A stretch of DNA of 64,000 nucleotides from Saccharopolyspora shandongensis (GTDB lineage Bacteria > Actinomycetota > Actinomycetes > Mycobacteriales > Pseudonocardiaceae): positions 1 through 64,000 of the forward strand of contig NZ_FNOK01000040.1 of assembly GCF_900106995.1 (NCBI RefSeq), in the 5' to 3' direction. Shown here piece after piece: positions 50,924 to 58,690 of this stretch. The notes beneath the pieces were generated by a model, which had not been told where the DNA came from, did no database searches, and saw nothing but the letters and a program-made list of their open reading frames with translations. A program made the position numbers and the translations under genes. The first letter of the stretch is position 1. Each line of letters begins with the position of its first letter.

Positions 50924-51301
50924 TCCGGCTCTGAGCTGGTGGCCGGGGTGCGGGCACCCCGGCAACCGGGCCGGCGGCGTCAGCCGCGGCCTCCCAAGGC
51001 ACCGCCTCGTGTGGGCACCCCGACAGCGTGCATCGGGCCCCACCGAGGCGGTGTCTTCATTTTGCCGCCCGGCACCCGAAGCACGGCGAATCAGCCGAAC
51101 CGGGTCATATCAACGCGTCGCCGTCGAAATTGCGGACCGCCTTCGCCGCACGTCTCGAACACCACCTCCTTTCTCGCCATAATCGATTCCCAGGAATACC
51201 CGGACGAATACCGACTCCGATGCCCCGGAGGAATTCACCGCCACCCGACAAACCCGCATTCCCCACCGGATTCCGCCGAACCCGCTCCTGCCGCGACGAA
51301 C
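50924..51301. other. 378-base convergent gap
   Basis: After the secreted-protein stop there is a terminator-like stem CCGGGGTG-CGGG-CACCCCGG (50943-50962). The remaining 340 bases are lower in GC and carry no gene or repeat I can support. Confidence 0.5.
50943..50962 (+). terminator. Terminator of the small secreted protein gene
   Basis: An 8-base perfect stem CCGGGGTG/CACCCCGG with a 4-base loop, 20 bases past the stop. Confidence 0.65.
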
Positions 51302-51769
51302 TCAAGCCGCGGCGAGCACCCGGCCCGGCACGTCCGGGTCGCAGCCCAGGCGGGGCAGCTGCGCGCGAACGGCGCCACGGGTCCGGCCGAACTCCTCTCC
51401 GAGCTCCCCGATCAACCGGCTCGCGGTTTCGCCGACCGAGCTCAGCCACCGCTCCCGCAACCGCTCGCCGTCGGCTTCGGTCCACGGCCGACCGGCGTTG
51501 GGTGGTCGTGGCCGGCTCCGCCCGCGCCCCGTAGCCCACGGCGCGTGCAGCGCGGCCAGGCCGTCCAAGGTCTGGGCCAGGAACGCGTTCGCGTCGACTA
51601 ACCCGTCGATCGTGATCAGCAGATTGCCCTCGGCCACGACGCGGCCGTCGGCGTCCGCCCCGGTGAACTCCACCGCGACGGTGGCCGGCTGGTCTTCGCT
51701 CGCGGGCTCGCCCTTGGCGGTGACTCCGTAGATGTGCTGTCCGACTCGTACTTCGTTGTGGAAATCCAT
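51302..51769 (-). CDS. Hypothetical protein with a possible SANT/Myb-like C-terminal helix bundle
   Basis: A 155-residue protein. The N-terminal half is beta-rich and soluble (VGQHIYGVTAKGEP, VAVEFTGADADGRVV). After a Pro/Arg linker the C-terminal half reads RPWTEADGERLRERWL, ELGEEFGRTRGAVRAQLPRL, which recalls Myb/SANT-type or homeodomain-like helices with the Trp-Thr-x-x-Asp start. No family is certain. TAGCTT lies 6 bases before the ATG (leaderless). Confidence 0.68.
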   Translation of the reverse strand: MDFHNEVRVGQHIYGVTAKGEPASEDQPATVAVEFTGADADGRVVAEGNLLITIDGLVDANAFLAQTLDGLAALHAPWATGRGRSRPRPPNAGRPWTEADGERLRERWLSSVGETASRLIGELGEEFGRTRGAVRAQLPRLGCDPDVPGRVLAAA

Positions 51770-51849
51770 GCCTCGAAGCTAAGGGCCCCGGCGGGCGAAC
51801 CCCCGGAGTCAAGCATCGAACCGGCGCGTGTCGGGACGAGATCTCGATC

Positions 51850-52066
51850 GAGTGAGGGGTGACTCACACCCGGGACCGGAACACCGCCGAGGGTCCGGCC
51901 GTTGAACAGGCTGGTCGGTGCGCCCGTGTCCCCCGGGCCTCAATGACCGCCTTCGCGGAATACCGTTCGGCTGGAGCCGCGTCGCGCCAATCGCCGCAGA
52001 GGCGACCGGCGCATCGGCCACCAAACGAAGAAGACCCCCGCCCTTCTCCTCGGGCGGGGGTCTTTT
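51850..52066 (+). ncRNA. Candidate small RNA ending at an intrinsic terminator
   Basis: The only strong U-tailed terminator in the window (52031-52066) has no coding frame feeding into it. The stretch before it contains several short complementary blocks but no known RNA motif. The start is a guess; the RNA is inferred solely from the orphan terminator. Confidence 0.3.
52031..52066 (+). terminator. Strong rho-independent terminator
   Basis: AAGACCCCCGCCC (52031-52043), 8-base loop, GGGCGGGGGTCTT (52052-52064), then TTTT. A 13-base GC-rich stem with a U-tract on the plus strand. Confidence 0.85.
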
Positions 52067-52137
52067 CGCGTCGTCGGATCTTTTCACCGCGTTCGGAAAC
52101 GGCCGCCGCGATAGCCCGATTTGCGCGTCTCGAGCCG

Positions 52138-52318
52138 TCGCATGCGGCGAAGCCGCATAGCCCACCCCAGCAGACCGGCACCGCCGCGGGTTCTCAGGCT
52201 GTGCCCACCCCGCCGGGGTTCTCGGCGAGGACAGCCCCGACTGGCATTCATGAGGTCGGGGATCCCACAGCGAGAAGACGTCTGAGGTTCCGCCACCCGC
52301 ACCGCCACGCAAGGTGAG
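52138..52318 (-). repeat. 3'-associated structured repeat, copy 3
   Basis: In gene direction it starts 10 bases after the peptidase stop (52329) with CCTTGCGTGGCGGTGCGGG and ends in ATGCGGC-TTC-GCCGCAT, the same terminal hairpin as in copies 1-2 but with the outer pair swapped on both sides. It has CTTCTCGCTGTGGGATCCCC and a perfect CCCCGAC/GTCGGGG stem. The Gly/Leu-coding segment found in copies 1 and 2 is deleted. Confidence 0.8.
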
Positions 52319-52328
52319 GTGAATGTCC

Positions 52329-53921
52329 CTAGGCGAACGGGGGCTTGTCCGGTTGGCAGACTTGGCCTGGTTCCGGGACTTTCAGGTCCGTCAGGAAGTC
52401 CGCCGCGATCCGGTCGGTGCACGAGCTGTTCCCCAGGATGCAGTGGCCGAACGAGTCGACGCTCACCAGGCGGGCGTTGCCCAGCTCCTGCTCCATGCGG
52501 CGGGAGAACTCGTACTGGGTGGCCGGGTCGTAGAAGTTCCCGAACAGCAGCACCGGGTTCGCCGCCTGGTGCTGCCACGGCCCGCGGTACACGTCCGGTT
52601 CGATCTCCGGCCAGTTCGAGCACGCGGCCACGTCGCTGAACGCCTGCGACCGGCCGAAGGTCGGCGACTCCGCCTCCCACTGCGCCGCGATGCCCGGAAC
52701 CTCCTCGGGCTTCTTGGGAATCGGCTTGTCCGCGCAGTTCACCCCGAAGTACGTGTCGTCCACGTAGCTGCTCGCCGCGGCGTCGGCGGGAGCGTCCCAG
52801 CGACCGATCGAGGTCGGCTTGCTCAGCAGGCCGAGCAGCTCCGGGACCAGCCCCGGCTTCGGGTTCAGCTGCCGGTGCAGCGACTGGAGGTCGGTGGCGA
52901 GCTGCCGGAACTGGTCCGGGGCGTACAGCGCGCTGCTGACGGAGTCGGTGAACTGGTCGAGCGTGATCTCCGAGCCGTCCGGCATGGCGATCGGCTCCTG
53001 CCGCAGGTGATCGCGGATCTCGTCGAACTTCGCCCGCGGATCGCCCTCGCCGAACGCGCACCGCTGCGCCTTCTCGCCGCAGAGCTTCAGGAACGAGTCC
53101 AGCGCCAGCTCGAAGCCCTGCGCCCGCTCCCGGTCGTACTGGACGCCGTCGGCGGTCCGCAACTGCGGATCCACGTTGCCGTCCAGGACGATCGCGCGGC
53201 TGCGCTCCGGGAACATGTTCACGTAGGTCGCGCCCAGCAGCGTGCCGTAGGAGAAGCCGACGTAGTTGAGCTGCTCGTCGCCCACGCCCTGGCGCATCAG
53301 GTCGAGGTCCCGCGCCACGTCCTTGGTGGACATGTGGTGCAGCAGCTCGCCCGCGTTGTCGTCGCAGGCCTCGCCGTAGTCCCGGAACGCGGCCATCGTG
53401 GTGCGGATCTGCTTGTCCGTGACCGGCACCGACGAGAGCCGGCCCAGCACCTTCTCGGCCTGCTCCGCGGACTTGAAGCAGCGCAGCCGGGTGCTGCGAT
53501 CCACCCCGCGCGGGTCGAAACCGATGATGTCGAAGCGGTTCAGCACCTGCGGTTCGAACTTCTTCACCGCGGTCACCGGCCGGTTGAACCCGGCGCCGCC
53601 GGGCCCGCCCGGGTTCAGGAACAGCGAGCCGATCTTCGCGTCCGGGTCGGCCGCCGCGCGGCGCATCATCGCCAGCTCGACGGTGCCCTTGCGCGGGTCG
53701 TCGTGGTCGATCGGCACCGGATAGCTCGCGCAGCGGTAGAGGTACCGCTCGGTGATCGGCACCCCGTCCAGAGCGGCGCTGTCGCACTCGCCCCAGGCGA
53801 CCGGTGCGACGCCGGAAGGCTCCGCCACCGCAGGCGAACCCGCCACCACCGCCGTGCCCGTGACCAACGCACTCGCCGCGATGGCCAACGCTCGGCCTAA
53901 TCGGCCGGAAAGCGCCCCCAC
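52329..53921 (-). CDS. Secreted alpha/beta-hydrolase, tripeptidyl aminopeptidase type (TAP-like C-terminus)
   Basis: A 530-residue protein with a signal peptide (cleavage near AVA-EP, residue 33). The hydrolase core has the oxyanion motif LFLNPGGPGGAGF, nucleophile Ser224 in VGFSYGTLLG, and His493 in DSFGHCILG within a TAP-like C-terminal domain. Relatives remove tripeptides or clear ester/peptide substrates outside the cell. Six or more Cys suggest disulfides. The GTG follows AGGAGG. Confidence 0.92.
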   Translation of the reverse strand: MGALSGRLGRALAIAASALVTGTAVVAGSPAVAEPSGVAPVAWGECDSAALDGVPITERYLYRCASYPVPIDHDDPRKGTVELAMMRRAAADPDAKIGSLFLNPGGPGGAGFNRPVTAVKKFEPQVLNRFDIIGFDPRGVDRSTRLRCFKSAEQAEKVLGRLSSVPVTDKQIRTTMAAFRDYGEACDDNAGELLHHMSTKDVARDLDLMRQGVGDEQLNYVGFSYGTLLGATYVNMFPERSRAIVLDGNVDPQLRTADGVQYDRERAQGFELALDSFLKLCGEKAQRCAFGEGDPRAKFDEIRDHLRQEPIAMPDGSEITLDQFTDSVSSALYAPDQFRQLATDLQSLHRQLNPKPGLVPELLGLLSKPTSIGRWDAPADAAASSYVDDTYFGVNCADKPIPKKPEEVPGIAAQWEAESPTFGRSQAFSDVAACSNWPEIEPDVYRGPWQHQAANPVLLFGNFYDPATQYEFSRRMEQELGNARLVSVDSFGHCILGNSSCTDRIAADFLTDLKVPEPGQVCQPDKPPFA

Positions 53922-54101
53922 CCGAACCTCCTTGTGTCGTCTGAGAACTCCGGCTTGGAGTCAACAGTCCGAAGAGGAGGGCGGACACCGCAGAATGCAC
54001 GAACCTCCAGCGCAGGAGGTGTGCTTTTCGGACTAAGGGCCGCGCGGGGACGTCACGGGGGGCGTTTTCGCGCGAAACCGGCGCGGACACGCACGCGAAT
54101 C

Positions 54102-54123
54102 GGCGCTTTCGCGCGAAAGCGCC
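54102..54123. repeat. Perfect 22-base CGCGAAA palindrome
   Basis: GGCGCTTTCGC (54102-54112) is followed by its exact complement to 54123, 23 bases past the end of the DUF1445 gene (minus). A related TTTTCGCGCGAAA lies at 54065-54077. Probably the pxp operon terminator and a member of the dispersed palindrome class. Confidence 0.7.
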
Positions 54124-54145
54124 TTTCACCCGATCCGCGAGCCGG

Positions 54146-54928
54146 TCAGGGGACCAGGAAGCGGCTGTCCCTGGCGTCGGTGATCGCCATGTAGCCGGGC
54201 GCGTGGCCGATGGCGAACGGCGGCCTGGACCGCATCACGGCCGCCTGCGGCGTCACCCCGCAGGCCCAGAACACCGGGATCTCGCCGGGCCGGATCTCCA
54301 CCGCGTCGCCGAAGTCGGGCCGGTCGATGTCCTTGATCCCCAACGCTTCCGGCGCGCCGATGTGCACCGGGGCGCCGTGCACCGCCGGGTAGCGGGAGGT
54401 CACGCGGACCGCGGTGGACACCAGTTCCGCGGGCACCGGCCGCATCGACACCACCAGCGGCCCGGCCAACCGGCCCGCCGGGCGGCATTCCCGGTTCGTC
54501 CGGTACATCGGGACGTTGCTGCCCGCCTCGATGTGGCGCACCGGGACCTCGGCCTCCAGCAACGCCGCCTCGAAGGTGAAGCTGCAGCCGATCAGGAACG
54601 ACACCAGGTCGTCCCGCCACAGGTCGGTGACCTCGGCACGCTCCTCCGCCAGCTCGCCGTCCCGGTAGACGGTGTACGCGGGCAGGTCGGTGCGCAGGTC
54701 GCCGGCGAAGATCGACATGCTGGTCTCGCCCGGCTCGGTCACGTCGAGCACCGGGCACGAGCGCGGATTCCGCTGCGCGAACAGCAGGAAGTCGTAGGCG
54801 TACTCGCGGGGCAGCGAGATGAGGTTCGCTTGCGTCCAGCCCGCGCTGTAACCCGAGGTGGGCACGCACAGGCCGGCGCGGAACTCCGCGCGGGCCTGGT
54901 CCGGCGACATCGCCTTCGGCTGCGTCAT
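54146..54928 (-). CDS. DUF1445 family putative hydro-lyase (D-glutamate cyclase-like)
   Basis: A 260-residue protein: MSPDQARAEFRAGLCVPTSG, FLLFAQRNPRSCPVLDVTEP, FLIGCSFTFEAALLEA, YRTNRECRPAG and FAIGHAPGYMAITD are family signatures. Mammalian relatives turn D-glutamate into 5-oxo-D-proline. That fits its place at the end of the 5-oxoprolinase operon: it may make or reverse 5-oxoproline. AGGGAG precedes the ATG; it is separated from pxpC by 88 bases. Confidence 0.88.
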   Translation of the reverse strand: MTQPKAMSPDQARAEFRAGLCVPTSGYSAGWTQANLISLPREYAYDFLLFAQRNPRSCPVLDVTEPGETSMSIFAGDLRTDLPAYTVYRDGELAEERAEVTDLWRDDLVSFLIGCSFTFEAALLEAEVPVRHIEAGSNVPMYRTNRECRPAGRLAGPLVVSMRPVPAELVSTAVRVTSRYPAVHGAPVHIGAPEALGIKDIDRPDFGDAVEIRPGEIPVFWACGVTPQAAVMRSRPPFAIGHAPGYMAITDARDSRFLVP

Positions 54929-54988
54929 CGAATTCTCCCTACTAGAGCCGTTGAAACTCCGGCCGTTCTTCATCCGCGAAGCGCCCTC

Positions 54989-55013
54989 GCCACCCGCACC
55001 GCCGCGAAAGGTG
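54989..55013 (-). repeat. 3'-associated repeat, remnant (copy 4)
   Basis: Read in gene direction, CACCTTTCGCGGCGGTGCGGG and GTGGCG follow the pxpC stop (55017) by 3 bases. This matches the stop-proximal end of copies 1-3 in the same orientation; the rest is missing. Confidence 0.55.
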
Positions 55014-55016
55014 TTT

Positions 55017-55883
55017 TCAGAACCCCTTTTTTAAGCAGAAGCGAATCCGCTGCCCGGGACGCGCCTGGGCGGCTGCGTCGAGGTCGGCGGCGGCGACCAC
55101 GGCGATCACCGGGTAGCCGCCGGTCACCGGGTGGTCGGCGAGGAACAGCGTGGGCCGCGCCGACGGCGGCACCTGCAGCGCGCCGGCGACCATGCCCTCG
55201 CTGGGCAGCTCCTCGGTGCGGCTCCGGTCCAGCGCCGGGCCGTCCAGCCGCATGCCGATCCGGTTGCTGTCGGCGGTGACCTCGTACGGCTCGCTGACCA
55301 GGGTGGTCAGGGCGTCGTCGACGAACCAGTCGTGGCGCGGTCCCGGCGCCACGCGCAGCACGATCTCATCGGCCGGACACACCGCCACCGGTGCGACGTC
55401 CACCTGCGGGAACCGGTCGGGCGGCGGGCCGACCGGCAGCACCGCGCCGCTGGTCAGCGGCTCCGGCCCGAGCCCGGCGAGTACGTCGGTGGCGCGGGAG
55501 CCGAGCACCGGCGGGACGGCGACGCCGCCGCGCACCGCGAGGTAGCTGCGGAGCCCGCAACCGGGCACGCCCATCCGCAGCTCGGCACCGGCCGGGATCC
55601 GCAGCACCGAGTTCGCCGCCGCGACGCGACCGTCCACAGTGATCGGACAAGTCGCACCGGTCACCGCCGCCGTGAGGTCGCGGGTCGCGCGGACCGCGAG
55701 CCCGCCGAACGTGACCTCGATGGCCGCGGCGCCTTCGTCGTTGCCGACCAGCCGGTTGGCCAGCCGGAAGGAGCCGGCGTCGGCCGCGCCCGAGCGGCCG
55801 ACGCCGATGCCGGCCAGGCCCGGACGACCGAGGTCCTGGATCGTCGCGAGCGGGCCCGCGGCCAGGATTTCCAGGCAGCTCAT
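55017..55883 (-). CDS. pxpC: 5-oxoprolinase subunit C (biotin-dependent carboxyltransferase-like)
   Basis: A 288-residue AHS2/KipA-type protein: LATIQDLGRPGLAGIGVGRS, AAIEVTFGGLAVRA, LRSYLAVRGGVAVPPVLGSR, DSNRIGMRLDGPAL and PTLFLADHPVTGGYPVIAVV. With PxpA and PxpB it opens 5-oxo-L-proline to glutamate using ATP. The ATG overlaps the pxpB stop by four bases. Confidence 0.93.
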   Translation of the reverse strand: MSCLEILAAGPLATIQDLGRPGLAGIGVGRSGAADAGSFRLANRLVGNDEGAAAIEVTFGGLAVRATRDLTAAVTGATCPITVDGRVAAANSVLRIPAGAELRMGVPGCGLRSYLAVRGGVAVPPVLGSRATDVLAGLGPEPLTSGAVLPVGPPPDRFPQVDVAPVAVCPADEIVLRVAPGPRHDWFVDDALTTLVSEPYEVTADSNRIGMRLDGPALDRSRTEELPSEGMVAGALQVPPSARPTLFLADHPVTGGYPVIAVVAAADLDAAAQARPGQRIRFCLKKGF

Positions 55884-56491
55884 GCGACCTCCAGGAAGCG
55901 CACCCGCACGCCGGGCCGCAGCAGCGCGGGCGGGTCGCGGTCGACCCGCCAGATCTCCAGGTCGGTGCGCCCGATCAGCTGCCAGCCGCCGGGCGACTCG
56001 CGCGGGTAGATGCCGCTGAACGCGCCCGCGAGGCCGACCGAGCCTGGCGGCACCTTGGTCCGCGACTCGGTGCGGCGCGGCACCGCCAGCTCCGCCGGGC
56101 CGCCGGAGAGGTAGCCGAAACCGGGCGCGAATCCGCCGAAGGCGACCGTCCACTCCGCGCTCGTGTGCCGGTGTACCACCTCGCGCTCGGTCAGGCCCGT
56201 CAGCGACGCGACTTCCGCGAGGTCGGCGCCGTCGTAGACCACCGGCACCTCCACCAGGTCACCGCTGGCGCGCGAGCCGTCGCGGGGCTCGGCCGCGCGC
56301 ACCGCCGCCTCGACCGCACCGATGTCGGCCCGCTGCGGGTCCAGGTGCAGCAGCAGCGTCCGGGCCGCCGGGACCAGGTCCGTGACGCCCGCCGGCGGGT
56401 TCTCGGCGAGGACGGCGAAGAGCGCGTGCACGGCTTCAAGATCCGCCAGCTCGATGAGCAGCCCCGAATCGGCGCACCGCAGGAACCGCAT
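55880..56491 (-). CDS. pxpB: 5-oxoprolinase subunit B
   Basis: A 203-residue AHS1/KipI-type protein: VPVVYDGADLAEVASLTGLT, VHRHTSAEWTVAFGGFAPGF, GYLSGG and SPGGWQLIGRTDLEIW. It forms the PxpBC subcomplex. Its start overlaps the pxpA stop by one base. Confidence 0.93.
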   Translation of the reverse strand: MRFLRCADSGLLIELADLEAVHALFAVLAENPPAGVTDLVPAARTLLLHLDPQRADIGAVEAAVRAAEPRDGSRASGDLVEVPVVYDGADLAEVASLTGLTEREVVHRHTSAEWTVAFGGFAPGFGYLSGGPAELAVPRRTESRTKVPPGSVGLAGAFSGIYPRESPGGWQLIGRTDLEIWRVDRDPPALLRPGVRVRFLEVA

Positions 56492-57252
56492 CACGCGCCT
56501 CGCGTGACGAACGGCGCCAACGTCACTCCCCCGGCCACCAGCCGGTCCCGCACCGCCTCGGCGATGGCCACCGCGCCCGGGCTGTCGCCGTGCACGCAGA
56601 TCGAATCGGCGTCGATCTTGATGTCGGAGCCGTCGATGGCCTTGATCGGCTCGCCGGCGGCCAGCCGCACGCAGCGGTCCGCGATGACGTCCGGATCGTG
56701 CAGCACGGCGCCGGGTTCGCGGCGCGACACCAGGGTGCCCTCGGGCGTGTAGGCGCGGTCGGCGAAGGCCTCGCGGAACACCTGCAACCCGGCCCGCTCG
56801 GCCCGGGCCAGCCACTCGGAGCCGGGCAGCCCGAGCACCGCCAGCGACGGGTCGTAGGCGCGCACCGCGTCGACCACGGCGGCCGCCTGGTCGACGTGGT
56901 GCACGATCGCGTTGTAGAGCGCGCCGTGCGGCTTGACGTAGCCGACCTCGGTGCCCGCGACGCGGGCGAACCCGGCCAGCGCACCGATCTGGTAGATCAC
57001 GTCGTTGGCCAGCTCCACCGGCGGCACGTCGATGAACCGGCGGCCGAACCCGGCCAGGTCCCGGTAGGCGACCTGGGCGCCGACCACGACGCCCAGCTTC
57101 GCCGCCTGCTCGACGGCCTGGCGGATCACCGTGGCGTCCCCGGCGTGGTAGCCGCAGGCGACGTTCGCGCTGGTGACGATCCGCAGCAGCGCCTCGTCGT
57201 CGCTGAGCTCCCAGCGGCCGAAGCCCTCCGCGAGGTCCGAGTTGAGGTCCAT
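56491..57252 (-). CDS. pxpA: 5-oxoprolinase subunit A (LamB/YcsF family)
   Basis: A 253-residue TIM-barrel-like protein: DLNSDLAEGFGRW at the start, SANVACGYHAGDATVI, YVKPHGALYN and DSICVHGDSPGAVAIAEAVR. It binds 5-oxoproline and works with PxpBC. ATG 57252 is favoured by GAGGTGG; the in-frame GTG at 57258 is possible. It begins 7 bases after the transporter stop. Confidence 0.94.
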   Translation of the reverse strand: MDLNSDLAEGFGRWELSDDEALLRIVTSANVACGYHAGDATVIRQAVEQAAKLGVVVGAQVAYRDLAGFGRRFIDVPPVELANDVIYQIGALAGFARVAGTEVGYVKPHGALYNAIVHHVDQAAAVVDAVRAYDPSLAVLGLPGSEWLARAERAGLQVFREAFADRAYTPEGTLVSRREPGAVLHDPDVIADRCVRLAAGEPIKAIDGSDIKIDADSICVHGDSPGAVAIAEAVRDRLVAGGVTLAPFVTRGA

Positions 57253-57259
57253 GCCCACC

Positions 57260-58480
57260 TCACTTCCACAGCGCGGCGATGCCGCCGATCGAGTTGAATC
57301 CCAGGTACAAGGTCAGCAACCAGGCGACCACACCCACGACCAGCAGCCAACGCGGGTACCGGTATCCGCCGAGCAGGTCCCGCCGCTTGGCCGCCACGAA
57401 CATCAGCACGCCGAAGCCGACCGGCAGGATCAGGCCGTTGAGCGCGCCGGCCAGCACCAGCAGCGTCGTCGGCGCCTGGTCCAGCAGCAGGAACACCACC
57501 GCCGACACCGCCACGAAGGCGACGACCAGCCAGTTTCGGGCGCGGGCCAGCTTCTCCGAGAAGGTCACCAGGAACGACACCGAGGTGTAGGCGGCGCCGA
57601 CGACCGAGGTGATGCTGGCGGCCCAGAGGATCATCCCGAACAGCCGCAGGCCGACCTCGCCGGCCGCGTGCTGGAAGGCCTCCGCGGTGGGGTTCGACGA
57701 GGCCAGCGTGACGCCGCCGGCCACGACGCCGAGCACGGCGAGGAACAGCACCAGCCGCATCACGCCGGTCACCAGCAGCGAGACGACGGAGCTGCGGCTG
57801 ACGTCGACGATCCGCTCCGGACCGGTCACCCCGGCGTCGACCAGGCGGTGCGCGCCCGCGTAGGTGATGTAGCCGCCGACGGTGCCACCGATGAGGGTGG
57901 TGATGGACAGGAAGTTGACCTCCGACGGCCACACCGCCTGGGCCAGCGCCTGGCCGACGGGCGGGCTGGAGGAGAACGCGACGAACGCGGTCAGCAGGAT
58001 CATGACCACGCCGAGGACCACGACGATGCGGTCCATCGCCACCCCGGCCTTCTTGCTCAGGAAGATGCCGATGGCGATCACGGCCGAGACGGTGCCGCCG
58101 ATCTTCGCGTCCAGCCCGAACAGCGCGTCGAGGCCGAGCGAGGTGCCGGCGATGTTGCCGACGTTGAACACCAGCCCGCCGAAGACCACCAGCGCGGCCA
58201 TCACGTAGCCGAGGCCGGGCACCACGCGGTTGCCCAGGTCCTGCGCCCGCATGCCGGAGACGCCGATGACCCGCCACACGTTCAGCTGCACCGCGATGTC
58301 GACCAGGATCGACACCAGGATGGCGAAGGCGAAGGCCGCACCGAGCTGGATGGTGAACTGCGTCGTCTGGGTGATGAAGCCGGGGCCGATGGCGCTGGTG
58401 GCCATCAGGAAGACAGCGCCCAGCAGCGTGCTGCGCCTTGCCGCCGACGACTTGCCGTCGGCCGTGGTCGTCTGAGCCAT
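57260..58480 (-). CDS. NRAMP-superfamily transporter of the pxp operon
   Basis: A 406-residue membrane protein with about 11 helices. The first helix reads ATSAIGPGFITQTTQFTIQL; the DPGN metal-binding motif of true NRAMP metal pumps is not there, nor is the MPH motif of helix 6 (the region reads FGMILWAASITSVVGAAYTS). It therefore probably carries something other than a divalent metal. As first gene of the operon, 5-oxoproline or a related acid is the simplest guess. GGAGGTG precedes the ATG. Confidence 0.82.
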   Translation of the reverse strand: MAQTTTADGKSSAARRSTLLGAVFLMATSAIGPGFITQTTQFTIQLGAAFAFAILVSILVDIAVQLNVWRVIGVSGMRAQDLGNRVVPGLGYVMAALVVFGGLVFNVGNIAGTSLGLDALFGLDAKIGGTVSAVIAIGIFLSKKAGVAMDRIVVVLGVVMILLTAFVAFSSSPPVGQALAQAVWPSEVNFLSITTLIGGTVGGYITYAGAHRLVDAGVTGPERIVDVSRSSVVSLLVTGVMRLVLFLAVLGVVAGGVTLASSNPTAEAFQHAAGEVGLRLFGMILWAASITSVVGAAYTSVSFLVTFSEKLARARNWLVVAFVAVSAVVFLLLDQAPTTLLVLAGALNGLILPVGFGVLMFVAAKRRDLLGGYRYPRWLLVVGVVAWLLTLYLGFNSIGGIAALWK

Positions 58481-58563
58481 GGCACCTCCGATCAACTCAG
58501 AACACCGGCCGATAGCCGGTGGCAGGGGTCTTGTGTTCGGGCCGCTGAGCGGCAGTTCCGGTC

Positions 58564-58593
58564 AAGATAGTGAATTGTTGAACAATTCTGCAA
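58564..58593 (-). promoter_or_regulatory. pxp operon promoter with operator in its spacer
   Basis: On the minus strand TTGCAG (58593-58588) and TATCTT (58569-58564) are 18 bases apart. The spacer is almost entirely a perfect palindrome GAATTGTT-G-AACAATTC (58572-58588). A repressor bound there would block RNA polymerase; the divergent GntR/FCD protein is the obvious candidate. Confidence 0.65.
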
Positions 58594-58690
58594 TACCTGA
58601 TTTGGAGCTGTCTCGTTACACTCAGATCAACTGCTGGGCGCGTCGTTGGGAGCTCGATTGATCACCGCGGACCCGTGGGCGGAACTGCTC

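Larger units (their letters stand above)
51770..52328. other. 559-base gap with a strong plus-strand terminator and repeat copy 3
   Basis: It contains the intrinsic terminator at 52031-52066 with no open frame before it on the plus strand, which suggests a small RNA in about 51850-52066, and repeat copy 3 at 52138-52318. No protein gene is supported. Confidence 0.5.

Noticed and set aside
52031..52066. Terminator of the gene at 52329-53921 (minus)
   Set aside because: The U-tract is on the plus strand and the repeat copy lies between, so it more likely ends a plus-strand transcript, though weak bidirectional use is possible.
58646..58690. TTG start for the GntR regulator
   Set aside because: It would add 15 residues not typical of the family, and TTG starts are rare here; the ATG at 58691 places the winged helix at the usual distance.
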